From NCBI GenBank assembly GCA_964604195.1, contig CAZRXW010000029.1:1-12007 (forward strand): a stretch of DNA of 12,007 nucleotides, read 5' to 3'. A program made the translations under genes and the position numbers. The notes below the pieces were generated by a model. It was not told the DNA's origin. It worked only from the letters and a program-made list of their open reading frames with translations, and did not search any database. The DNA comes from SSEF01 sp964604195 (GTDB taxonomy: Bacteria > Patescibacteriota > Minisyncoccia > Moranbacterales > UBA1568). Positions 5,472 to 11,579 of the stretch are shown piece by piece (the first letter of the stretch is position 1; each line of letters begins with the position of its first letter).

Positions 5472-5503
5472 GACACCATGGAAACCGTGGTGTCATTTTA
5501 TTT
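5472..5503 (+). terminator. Terminator of the 4798 gene
   Basis: GACACCATGG (5472-5481) pairs with CCGTGGTGTC (5485-5494), with one G-T pair, around an AAA loop, and is followed by ATTTTATTT. It lies 29 bases after the stop codon. Confidence 0.85.
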
Positions 5504-5513
5504 GAAATTGAGC

Positions 5514-5582
5514 TAGAATAGTTCCAACTTCGTCCCATAGGGACAGCTAATGTACTTTTGAGGCTTTTCTAAGCCTCTTTTT
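5514..5582 (+). ncRNA. Possible short transcript between two tandem terminators
   Basis: The 76 bases between the 5472 and 5560 terminator stems contain a -10-like TAGAAT (5514-5519) without a good -35, a small tight hairpin GTCCC-ATA-GGGAC (5532-5544), and then a second complete intrinsic terminator. A transcript of about 57 bases would fit. The alternative is that the second stem merely backs up the first terminator. Evidence is weak. Confidence 0.2.
5560..5582 (+). terminator. Second intrinsic terminator
   Basis: GAGGCTT (5560-5566) pairs perfectly with AAGCCTC (5571-5577) around TTCT and is followed by TTTTT. It works only on the plus strand. Confidence 0.85.
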
Positions 5583-5586
5583 AGTA

Positions 5587-5615
5587 TGGACAAAATTATA
5601 AAAATATGCTATTAT
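5587..5615 (+). promoter_or_regulatory. Strong promoter of the 5686 gene
   Basis: TGGACA (5587-5592, one mismatch to TTGACA), a 17-base spacer and TATTAT (5610-5615), with TGC directly before it as an extended -10. Transcription should start near 5622, giving a leader of about 64 bases. The promoter begins right after the T run of the preceding terminator. Confidence 0.7.
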
Positions 5616-5685
5616 TTTTCGTTACGAGTATTCTCGCTACCGCACGTTCCCGGCGTTATGGGAAAGTTCCTTTTGAGAATTCTTC

Positions 5686-6273
5686 ATGAACCTCAGTAAA
5701 GTTCGAGCCCGACGCTTCTGGCTACGTTGGGAAAGTGCAGGAGCTCTCAGCACCATCAGTGGCCCTGTCCCGAGCTACCGTCAGATCCTCAACCACCTGA
5801 GCAACGAGAACCACCTACACACGGTGATGATCTCGCGGGTCATGTATGCCATCCAATGGCTCCCGGACGCTGTCCTCACCATGGACAACGGCATCACTCG
5901 GGAACAGGTCCAAAGCCAGACGATCTACTGGCAGATCGGCCTGCTCCACCGAGTGAGCAACACCGAGTCCGCCCATGGGCTCCTCCCGGAGGGAATGCTT
6001 GTCGAAATCAACCACATACTCGAAGAGATTGCGACAGAGGGCTTCCGCACAGCGAACGACTCCCTCTCGCGGTGTCACCCCGAGATGCAACTCGGCGAGG
6101 CGTGGCTGTGCAATGCCGACGACGAGGGTTGGGAGAGCATTAGCTTTCAGTCCAAGCGTTGCGGCGTGATCGCCTACAGCCGCTGGCACGATCCCGTCGA
6201 TGGACTCTTCCCGGTCTTCGTCAGGAGGGACGAATACGTGGCACGTGGCAGCCCTGGCGCCTTGGCTCGTTGA
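5686..6273 (+). CDS. Unknown protein, GC-rich
   Basis: I do not recognise a named family. The 195-residue protein has a helical N-terminal half (about 25-125) including a Trp/Leu-rich part, then a compact C-terminal part: LGEAWLCNADDEGWESISFQS (from 136), KRCGVIAYSRWHDPVDGLFPVF (158-179) and VRRDEY (179-184). The sequence GLFPVFVRRDE resembles the end of short Patescibacteria hypothetical proteins, but this is from memory. No signal peptide, metal motif or membrane helix is seen. The two lines counted are about 60-62% GC against about 43% for a sample line of the 7763 gene, so it may be transferred or under different codon pressure. The ATG at 5686 has only a weak upstream GAGA; a long antisense frame exists but lacks any family feature. 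It has its own promoter and terminator. Confidence 0.7.
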   Translation: MNLSKVRARRFWLRWESAGALSTISGPVPSYRQILNHLSNENHLHTVMISRVMYAIQWLPDAVLTMDNGITREQVQSQTIYWQIGLLHRVSNTESAHGLLPEGMLVEINHILEEIATEGFRTANDSLSRCHPEMQLGEAWLCNADDEGWESISFQSKRCGVIAYSRWHDPVDGLFPVFVRRDEYVARGSPGALAR

Positions 6274-6307
6274 CCACAACTACAACTGTGCATCGCACAC
6301 CTGAACG

Positions 6308-6340
6308 GCCCGCTCCCCAGCAGGCGATTTTGTTTTTTGT
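6308..6340 (+). terminator. Terminator of the 5686 gene
   Basis: GCC-c-GCT (6308-6314) pairs with AGC-a-GGC (6319-6325), with one mismatch, around CCCC, and is followed by TTTTGTTTTTTG. It lies 34 bases after the stop codon. Confidence 0.7.
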
Positions 6341-6424
6341 TTAAGTGATTTTCATATACTGAAGTCACCCTCACTTTGTTCCACAATCCCAGCCAACATT
6401 TAGATAACAAGGAACAAACCAAAG

Positions 6425-6458
6425 AAAAAGAGTGTCCGCCCACTTGGCTGCGACACTC
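6425..6458 (-). terminator. Terminator of the secreted small protein gene
   Basis: On the minus strand GAGTGTC (6458-6452) pairs with GACACTC (6436-6430), with partial pairing inside the loop, followed by TTTTTCTTT (from 6429). It lies 24 bases after the stop codon at 6483. The remaining 6341-6424 stretch holds only an 8-bp inverted repeat (TTTGTTCC ... GGAACAAA). Confidence 0.75.
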
Positions 6459-6482
6459 ATTTGGTTGTCACCGATCTTCCTT

Positions 6483-6848
6483 CTAGAGGTCTTCTGGCTT
6501 GAGCACCTGTTCTTTGCAGGCAGCTAGAAAGGCTCGTGACTGCTCGAGTGGCGACCGAGGGGTCTGGAAAACAGCGAGGAGTGCCTGGCGCAAAAACAAG
6601 ATAGCTCCTGGACTCCGAATGAACCAGCGTTTCTGGGGATCCATACCCGACAGCACTATCACATCTTCGTCAAAACGCCCGACAATCTTCTTTTGTGTGT
6701 AGCCATTGTCACGCGACAGTGCAGCATTTTTGATGAAGTCACTCCCCTCCTGACACTCCGCAAAAGTGGGGAGGAACGATTCACCGGGTGCCGCCTCAAG
6801 GATACCACTCCACCCAGAGAGCAGCAGCCAGACCAAGATTCTCAGCAT
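6483..6848 (-). CDS. Secreted small protein with two cysteines, function unknown
   Basis: The 121-residue product begins with a signal peptide: short basic start (MLR), hydrophobic core ILVWLLLSGWSGIL (4-17), and a likely cut after LEAA (about 20). The mature part runs FAECQEGSDFIKNAALSRDNGY (29-50), then FDEDVIVLSGMDPQKRWFIRSP (59-80), and ends in RAFLAACKEQV. Cys32 and Cys111 bracket the domain and could form a disulfide. The pattern C....F..NAA..RDnG..., then 'WF', then a closing Cys resembles small periplasmic proteins of Betaproteobacteria, whose function I do not know. That would be odd in a Patescibacterium and suggests transfer. AAAGGAG lies just upstream of the ATG at 6848, a clear Shine-Dalgarno site. 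It stands alone, with its own terminator. Confidence 0.8.
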   Translation of the reverse strand: MLRILVWLLLSGWSGILEAAPGESFLPTFAECQEGSDFIKNAALSRDNGYTQKKIVGRFDEDVIVLSGMDPQKRWFIRSPGAILFLRQALLAVFQTPRSPLEQSRAFLAACKEQVLKPEDL

Positions 6849-6915
6849 GATAAACTCCTTTCGGTATCAAAGAGCCTTGTCATGGAACTAGTGGTCATGC
6901 CCCAAAGAGCTGATT

Positions 6916-6924
6916 TGTTATATC
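6916..6924 (+). promoter_or_regulatory. Possible extended -10 for the atl gene
   Basis: TGTTATATC (6916-6924) fits TGnTATAnT loosely. No good -35 lies 16-18 bases upstream. Transcription would begin about 35 bases ahead of the ATG at 6965. Confidence 0.35.
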
Positions 6925-6964
6925 ATTGAAAAGAAATCAGCGTCAATTCTTCCGTCTCCCACCT

Positions 6965-7282
6965 ATGTCAACCTTTAGTGAACGCGTCGTCAAACTCGCC
7001 CTCTCCATCCCTCCCGGGAGAATTACCACCTATGGTCGTATTGCTCGAGCAGCAGGTGGCGGACCTATGGCCTCACAGAGTATCACCAGTATCTTGGGTA
7101 AGGCCTGGGATAAAGGAGAGCAGTCTATCCCCTGGCACCGAATTGTCTATGCCGATGGCCGTATTTGGGTAGACAAGGAGCACCGGGCCGAGCGAATGAA
7201 GCTCTACCAAAAAGAAGGGATCGTTATTGATGCTAGCGGCCGCATTGCCAATTTTCACGACCTTCTCTGGGAATTTCGGTAG
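6965..7282 (+). CDS. Alkyltransferase-like protein (ATL), O6-alkylguanine recognition
   Basis: The 105-residue protein is the DNA-binding domain of O6-alkylguanine-DNA alkyltransferases. The active-site PCHR motif reads PWHR (56-59), with Trp57 in place of the acceptor Cys, the hallmark of ATL proteins. ATLs flip and bind alkylated guanine, cannot remove the alkyl group, and hand the lesion to nucleotide excision repair. The helix-turn-helix start GRITTYGRIARAAGGGP (18-34) is normal. The arginine finger that normally follows ('aaRaVG') appears as ASQSITS (36-42), with Gln38 at the Arg position. The C-terminal KEGIVIDASGRI (83-94) fits the family. The ATG at 6965 follows CACCT; a longer frame from 6926 adds 13 residues not seen in the family. 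No Shine-Dalgarno site is present. Confidence 0.9.
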   Translation: MSTFSERVVKLALSIPPGRITTYGRIARAAGGGPMASQSITSILGKAWDKGEQSIPWHRIVYADGRIWVDKEHRAERMKLYQKEGIVIDASGRIANFHDLLWEFR

Positions 7283-7317
7283 CTCTCCCCACCCCTCTAT
7301 CGGAAAAACCATCCTTG

Positions 7318-7346
7318 TGCTATGCTCCAGCTAAGCCTTCGGGCTT
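7318..7346 (+). promoter_or_regulatory. Extended -10 promoter and 5' UUCG hairpin of the cold-shock gene
   Basis: TGCTATGCT (7318-7326) fits an extended -10. The transcript would begin near 7333, exactly where the hairpin AAGCC-TTCG-GGCTT (7333-7346) starts, so the mRNA could carry a very stable stem at its 5' end. The stem is followed by only TTTCG, so its alternative use as a terminator for the atl gene is weaker. Confidence 0.45.
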
Positions 7347-7403
7347 TCGTAATAGAGTCGAGTTTCGAAGTGTGCGTAATATCTACCATTGAAATATTTT
7401 GCT

Positions 7404-7607
7404 ATGCCAACAGGCGTTATCAAAAAGAAGGTTGAAGGAAAGGGTTTTGGTTTCATTGGCGTCGAAGGACAAGAGAAGGATCTCTTCTTCCATGCCAAAG
7501 AACTCATGGGAGTTACTTTCGATGAGCTTCGTGAAGGTGACCAGGTCTCTTTCGAGGTTTCTCAGAGTGAAAAAGGGCCTGCCGCTACCGGTGTCACTCG
7601 TGCCTAA
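7404..7607 (+). CDS. Cold-shock domain protein
   Basis: The 67-residue protein is a single cold-shock domain, a small beta barrel that binds single-stranded RNA and DNA and acts as an RNA chaperone. RNP1 is KGFGFIGV (13-20) and RNP2 is DLFFHAKEL (26-34); the later GDQVSFEVSQSEKGPAATGVT (45-65) gives the remaining strands. Length is normal. The ATG at 7404 gives the standard N-terminus (MPTGVIKK); an in-frame ATG five codons upstream is not needed. No Shine-Dalgarno site is present. The gene has a leader of about 70 bases with a 5' stem-loop, common in cold-shock genes, and its own terminator. Confidence 0.95.
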   Translation: MPTGVIKKKVEGKGFGFIGVEGQEKDLFFHAKELMGVTFDELREGDQVSFEVSQSEKGPAATGVTRA

Positions 7608-7619
7608 GCGATCGGTATC

Positions 7620-7657
7620 AAAAAAATAGCACTCTCTTATGGGAGCGCTGTTTTTTT
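7620..7657 (+). terminator. Terminator of the cold-shock gene
   Basis: AGC (7628-7630) with GCT (7647-7649), an A-C mismatch, then CTCTC with GGGAG (7632-7636 / 7641-7645, one T-G pair), around TTAT. It is flanked by a run of A (7620-7626) and followed by seven T (7651-7657). Confidence 0.75.
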
Positions 7658-7697
7658 ATTGTGACACCTTGCCTTCTCACTTACTGACACGCCTCCC

Positions 7698-7726
7698 TTG
7701 CCATCGTTTAAAGAAGTGAGAGAATA
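7698..7726 (+). promoter_or_regulatory. Weak promoter candidate for the 7763 gene
   Basis: TTGCCA (7698-7703), a 17-base spacer and AGAATA (7721-7726). The -10 is poor, but no better pair is seen in the 100 bases before the gene. Confidence 0.3.
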
Positions 7727-7762
7727 GAGAAGGATCCTCTCCAAAAAAATTAAAGAGTACCT

Positions 7763-8569
7763 ATGCACAAACCATCCGGTTTTCGGGATTATTGTATTGC
7801 TGTTCTACTAGCAGCGGTGGTGTTTGTTTTCTTCAGTCTCTACCTTGTGACACGCCGTGGTTATTTTTTTGATGCACCGGTAACTGCTGATCCGCTCTTT
7901 GTCCCCAACAAAGCTATTGCCTGTGCCGGCATGACGCTCCTTGCCTTTACTTTTCTCCTCGGACCTCTCTCTCGTTATTTCAATCGTTGGGACCATCTCC
8001 TTGCCTACCGCAAAGAAATAGGGATCGTCGGTGGATTCCTCGCTGTCTTTCATGCTTTTGTTAGCTACTATCTTCTCCCGCTCAAGTTTCCTCAGACTAA
8101 GTATAGCCTTGATAATCTCTACACTCTAGCTGGTCTTATCGGAGTATCCCTCCTTGTCTTCCTCTTTATCATCTCACTCAAACGAGTTATCGCTCTCATG
8201 AATGGTCAAGTTTGGTGGCTACTCCAGCGCTGGGGACTTCGTCTTGCCGTTATTGCCACTATCATCCATGTCTTTGTCATGAAATGGGCTGGTTGGGTCA
8301 AATGGGTCAAGCAGGGCGGTGGCAAAGCAACTGCTGAACTTGCCAATCCCTGGATGCCTGGCCTTGGCATCCTCGCTTCACTTTTTATTGCCTGGGTCGT
8401 CATTGTCCGACTGTATGAGACTATTTTCCTCTTCAAAGACCTTGGCTGGAAACCAAAAGAGATCACCATGGATGAAACTCTGCGACTACGCGGTCGCCGC
8501 TTTATGCAACTGAGTTTTCTCCTGATGATTGCTGGGTATATTTTCCTGGTAAGCCGCTGGACCAACTAG
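7763..8569 (+). CDS. Ferric-reductase-like transmembrane protein
   Basis: The 268-residue integral membrane protein resembles the ferric reductase-like transmembrane domain family (MsrQ/YedZ and NOX-type haem proteins). Hydrophobic helices lie at about 11-30, 50-68, 87-107, 117-138, 160-178, 198-222 and 247-264. The family-like block 'LLGPLSR...LLAYRKEIGIVGGFLAVFHAFVSYYL' is at 65-104, with His97, and 'VIATIIHVFVMKW' at 163-175, with His169. These could be haem ligands. The expected 'Lhrl' His between them is replaced in WWLLQRWG (151-158) by Gln155, so full haem binding is doubtful. Its job is probably electron transfer across the membrane, with a partner not encoded here. The ATG at 7763 follows TACCT; no Shine-Dalgarno site. 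A HAD remnant starts about 12 bases after the stop. Confidence 0.8.
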   Translation: MHKPSGFRDYCIAVLLAAVVFVFFSLYLVTRRGYFFDAPVTADPLFVPNKAIACAGMTLLAFTFLLGPLSRYFNRWDHLLAYRKEIGIVGGFLAVFHAFVSYYLLPLKFPQTKYSLDNLYTLAGLIGVSLLVFLFIISLKRVIALMNGQVWWLLQRWGLRLAVIATIIHVFVMKWAGWVKWVKQGGGKATAELANPWMPGLGILASLFIAWVVIVRLYETIFLFKDLGWKPKEITMDETLRLRGRRFMQLSFLLMIAGYIFLVSRWTN

Positions 8570-8581
8570 AACTGAACCATA

Positions 8582-9193
8582 CCAAAAACTATTATCTTCG
8601 ATCTCGATGGAACACTTGTCGATGTTGTTTTTTTTAGAAATATTCAATACCCTCACTGACGATTTCTCATATTCAAAAATAACTCCGGAAGAAATCACTT
8701 CTATCAAAGAAAAAATCTGGGCTGGTTTTTGTTTATCAAACATGGCCTGTACTTCTGGCGCTATCGAGAATTTTCACAAAGGAGGCAGTGGCTCTGTCTC
8801 GAGCATCTCGAAATTATAAAGTGGTTCCTGGTATGCCAGGGCTCTTCCTCAAGCTACAAGAGAGTGGCTGCACTATAGGAGTCCTCTCTTCCAACTCGAT
8901 CGAAGCCACCAAAAAACTCCTGGTTCACAAAAACCTCCAGACTGAAAATCGTTACCGCCTCACTGTCGAAATAAGGCTGCTGCTCTCAAAAATACCCTTC
9001 TCAGCCAAAAAATAGACCCACGAGGCACTCTCTACGTAGGTGACGAGCTCCACGACATCCGCGCTTGTCAAAAAGCGGGTACCACTATTATTGCCATTAC
9101 CTAGGGACTCAACAGCAAAAAGTCGTCGTACAAACCAAAGTCCCAACCGTCGACTTAGTAGCCGAGCTCGAACAAATATTGACTCAACAGTAG
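8582..9193 (+). pseudogene. Decayed HAD-family phosphatase
   Basis: Parts of one HAD hydrolase appear in order in changing frames. PKTIIFDLDGTLVDVV (from 8582) is motif I with both catalytic Asp. The frame shifts in a T8 run (8628-8635) to FLEIFNTLTDDF.. KITPEEITSIKEK, then again in the A-rich stretch near 8707-8716 to KVVPGMPGLFLKL and GVLSSNSIEATKKLL (motif II Ser). It shifts again near 8970 to SQKIDPRGTLYVGDELHDIRA (motif III/IV GDE), then meets a TAG at 9108-9110 where Trp is expected (IAIT-W-G), and a final shift near 9121 returns to the first frame for VPTVDLVAELEQIL and stop 9191-9193. No ATG precedes motif I; ATA occupies the likely start. Intact, it would have been a phosphoglycolate-phosphatase-like enzyme of about 200 residues. 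Confidence 0.88.
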
Positions 9194-9196
9194 ATA

Positions 9197-9547
9197 CTAC
9201 CAGCTCTTGCCATCAAAAAACTCCGGTTTGAGCGAAATGAGCTCAACACCATCAAGACATCGGACGTTGACCGCAATAGTCTCATTTTCTTGAGCGTCCT
9301 TCCCTCTTCCAAAGCCCTGTACACCACAGGTTTTGCAGAAAAGATGGGCAATAAATTTACGATTGAATCGATACTCTGTCAGCATCTCTTTTCCCTGAAG
9401 GAGACGGAACTGACTCGCTGGGACAAAGGTGAGAAGAAAACCTTTCCGGGCACAATGAGAACAGTTGCAGTCAAGCACTTTGGCAAGATTAGTGTCTACT
9501 TCAAACTTGACCGAACCACAATGACAACTTCCTGCATAGGTCTTCAT
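9197..9547 (-). CDS. GFA/CENP-V family zinc protein
   Basis: The 116-residue protein matches the GFA family, named for glutathione-dependent formaldehyde-activating enzyme, most members of which have unproven activity. All seven zinc-ligand cysteines are present: CHCG (Cys8, Cys10), CNCSHC (Cys27, Cys29, Cys32) and CKTCG (Cys71, Cys74). The usual layout follows: FVPASQFRLLQGKEMLTEYRF (41-61), then HLFCKTCGVQGFGRG. Length is normal. The ATG at 9547 places GSCHCG near the N-terminus as in the family; an upstream extension of the frame overlaps dedA and was discarded. The gene starts 20 bases after dedA on the same strand, so they are likely cotranscribed. Its stop lies four bases from the end of the HAD remnant, with no clear terminator. 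Confidence 0.9.
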   Translation of the reverse strand: MKTYAGSCHCGSVKFEVDTNLAKVLDCNCSHCARKGFLLTFVPASQFRLLQGKEMLTEYRFNRKFIAHLFCKTCGVQGFGRGKDAQENETIAVNVRCLDGVELISLKPEFFDGKSW

Positions 9548-9567
9548 AAAAAATGTATTTCTAAATA

Positions 9568-10200
9568 TTACGAGATCTTCTCTGTACCATTTTCGGCTTG
9601 AGTAGCTCGCCGATCGCGCCAATACTCAAAGACTCCCGGAAGAATTGAGAGGAAGATAATAAGGAGAACGATAGGGAGTAGGTACCGGTCGATATTTTCG
9701 ACCAACCCCCCAAGATAATAAGCAAGTGTCGTGAGTCCCACAGACCAAAGCAATGCTCCGACAAAGTTGTAGAGCATAAAGGTCCCGTAGTGCATCTTGG
9801 CTACTCCAGCTACAATCGGAGCAAAGGTGCGGATAATGGGGGCAAATCGGGCTAAGACAATCATCTTGGGACCATGACGATCATAGAATTTTTTGGCCTT
9901 GATAAGATGCGATTTCTTAAAAAGCAGTGAGTCCTCTCGAGAAAATATCTTTGGCCCAACATAACCACCAAACCAATACCCCACCAAATTGCCCGTAAAA
10001 GCAGCTACAAAGAGCCCGACCAAAAGGATCGGCAGAGAGAAAAAACCTTGGGCCGCCAAAATACCTGCCACAAAGAGGAGACTATCTCCGGGAAAGAAAA
10101 ACCCCAAGAATAGCCCTGTCTCCGCAAACACAATACCAAAAAGACCAACATAACCAATAGCCTTGATTATCTCCACCATGTCGAGCCCAAAGAAGGTCAT
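9568..10200 (-). CDS. DedA family membrane protein
   Basis: DedA/SNARE-associated proteins are inner-membrane proteins; members act as flippases that return lipid carriers such as undecaprenyl phosphate and phospholipids, and support envelope and pH stress resistance. This 210-residue protein has the family blocks: ETGLFLGFFFPGDSLLF (27-43, with Glu27 and PGDS 37-40), GNLVGYWFGGYVG (70-82), then LARFAPIIRTFAPIVAGVAKM (117-137, with Arg118 and Arg124). Helices follow at about 141-163 and 170-190. A charged tail closes it. The ATG at 10200 has GGAG only one base upstream, too close to be a normal Shine-Dalgarno site; Met8 is an alternative. A perfect TATAAT lies 49-54 bases upstream. gfa follows after 20 bases. 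Confidence 0.93.
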   Translation of the reverse strand: MTFFGLDMVEIIKAIGYVGLFGIVFAETGLFLGFFFPGDSLLFVAGILAAQGFFSLPILLVGLFVAAFTGNLVGYWFGGYVGPKIFSREDSLLFKKSHLIKAKKFYDRHGPKMIVLARFAPIIRTFAPIVAGVAKMHYGTFMLYNFVGALLWSVGLTTLAYYLGGLVENIDRYLLPIVLLIIFLSILPGVFEYWRDRRATQAENGTEKIS

Positions 10201-10248
10201 ACTCCAAAAATTATCAAAGCTGCCACGTTATTTACTCGTCATTGCTAT

Positions 10249-10254
10249 ATTATA
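10249..10254 (-). promoter_or_regulatory. -10 element upstream of dedA
   Basis: A perfect TATAAT on the minus strand (10254-10249), preceded by TG. The -35 at 17-18 bases is poor (CGGTAT/ACGGTA). The leader would be about 40 bases. Confidence 0.5.
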
Positions 10255-10281
10255 CACCACCCAACTAAACCATACCGTTTA

Positions 10282-11550
10282 CTAACGGAATAACTGATAT
10301 TGAAGGAACCAGACCAAAATAGCTATCACATAACCTACCAAAGCCGGCAAAGAAGCGATCTCGAGATACTTCTTAAATGAGAGCTCTTTGACGATTCCCA
10401 TCGCCACCACCCCAGCCGCTGAACCGATAACAAGCATGGACCCACCTGTCCCCACGGCTATGGCGAGCATCACCCAGATAGCCGGATCAGCAGAATGAAC
10501 AATATCGATAGCTGCTGCTGTCAATGGAATATTATCCACAATGGCTGAAAAAGCACCTAGAAATGAGTTGCCAATAACATACCCTATCAAGCTCGGATTA
10601 CTTCCAAAAACTGACTGGGAGATGAAAGACAAGACATGGAGATGTTTGAGCGCACCGACTGCTAGGAGTATCCCGATAAAGAAGAGGATACTCGCAAGGT
10701 CAGTCCGCTTCAATATCTTTTCTACATCAAGAGAAAGATGACTCTGGTGAGTACGAATTTTTGAGAAAAAAGTAACCAGTGCCCCGACGACTCCTATCCC
10801 GAAAAGGAGTCCGATGTATGGTGGGAGACCAAAGAAATGAGCCAATACTGGAAAGATAAATGAAATGAACGTGGCCGTAATCACAATCCGTTCTGAGCGA
10901 AGCAACGAGAACTTTTCTGGCTCATCCTCGTACTTATCCTTAGTATCTTTTTCCAGCTGATGTACCAAAAGAAACGTACTCGCCACAAACAAAGCTAGCA
11001 CAGGTAAAAATCCCCAAACAATTACCTCCGCAGCTGTAAACTTCCCGGCGAGCCACAACATAATGGTCGTTACATCGCCAATGGGCGAAAAGGCACCACC
11101 AGCATTCGCCGCAATTACAATTCCAGCTGCGGCAACCAAGAGATTCTTCCCACTAAAAAAACGCCGCGCAATCTGGAGCATCACAATAGTCGTCGTCAAG
11201 TTGTCGATCACAGCCGAAAGAAAAAAAGCCAACGTACCGATAAGCCAGAGCTGATGCACATCAGTCAGATGGAGTGCCTGCAGTCGCATGTAGACGAGGT
11301 CAAAGAAGCGGTAGTGGATAAGGATCTCAACCAGGGTCATAGCCGCCAAAAGAAAGACGATCAGACCAAATATTTCTGACCCAATCTCATGTAAAGCGAG
11401 CTCTGCCGCATGCCCCTCCATAAATCCAATCAGGATCCAGAGAGCCGCCCCGAGCGCGGTCGCTGTGACTGCTTTGTGCATATTGAAACGATGCTCAAGC
11501 GTGATAAGAAGATAGCCGGCACCAAAAAGCATGGATGCAAGTACGGTCAT
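10282..11550 (-). CDS. nhaD: NhaD-type Na+/H+ antiporter
   Basis: The 422-residue protein belongs to the ion-transporter superfamily with ArsB and NhaD and would expel Na+ (or Li+) in exchange for protons. It has about 11-12 membrane helices and two inverted-repeat signature sets: SAVIDNLTTTIVM (112-124), ANAGGAFSPIGDVTTIMLW (148-166), SAIVDNIPLTAAAI (335-348), and GTGGSMLVIGSAAGVVAMG (367-385). The paired Asp-Asn motifs (IDN/VDN) and the GGAFSPIGD loop are typical of NhaD. A charged cytoplasmic loop is at 198-220 (EKDTKDKYEDEPEKF). Length is normal. The ATG at 11550 follows TTTTCCT with no Shine-Dalgarno site. dedA begins 81 bases downstream with its own -10, so cotranscription is uncertain. 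A palindrome-rich stretch lies upstream. Confidence 0.93.
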   Translation of the reverse strand: MTVLASMLFGAGYLLITLEHRFNMHKAVTATALGAALWILIGFMEGHAAELALHEIGSEIFGLIVFLLAAMTLVEILIHYRFFDLVYMRLQALHLTDVHQLWLIGTLAFFLSAVIDNLTTTIVMLQIARRFFSGKNLLVAAAGIVIAANAGGAFSPIGDVTTIMLWLAGKFTAAEVIVWGFLPVLALFVASTFLLVHQLEKDTKDKYEDEPEKFSLLRSERIVITATFISFIFPVLAHFFGLPPYIGLLFGIGVVGALVTFFSKIRTHQSHLSLDVEKILKRTDLASILFFIGILLAVGALKHLHVLSFISQSVFGSNPSLIGYVIGNSFLGAFSAIVDNIPLTAAAIDIVHSADPAIWVMLAIAVGTGGSMLVIGSAAGVVAMGIVKELSFKKYLEIASLPALVGYVIAILVWFLQYQLFR

Positions 11551-11579
11551 AGGAAAAACAGAAAAGAGAACACGTGACC

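Noticed and set aside
5815..6279. 154-codon antisense frame opposite the 5686 gene
   Set aside because: High GC creates long antisense frames; the plus strand has the promoter, terminator and motif-like C-terminus.
6376..6420. Inverted repeat TTTGTTCC / GGAACAAA as an insertion-sequence end
   Set aside because: It is a single 8-bp pair with a 30-base loop, with no transposase or target duplication nearby.
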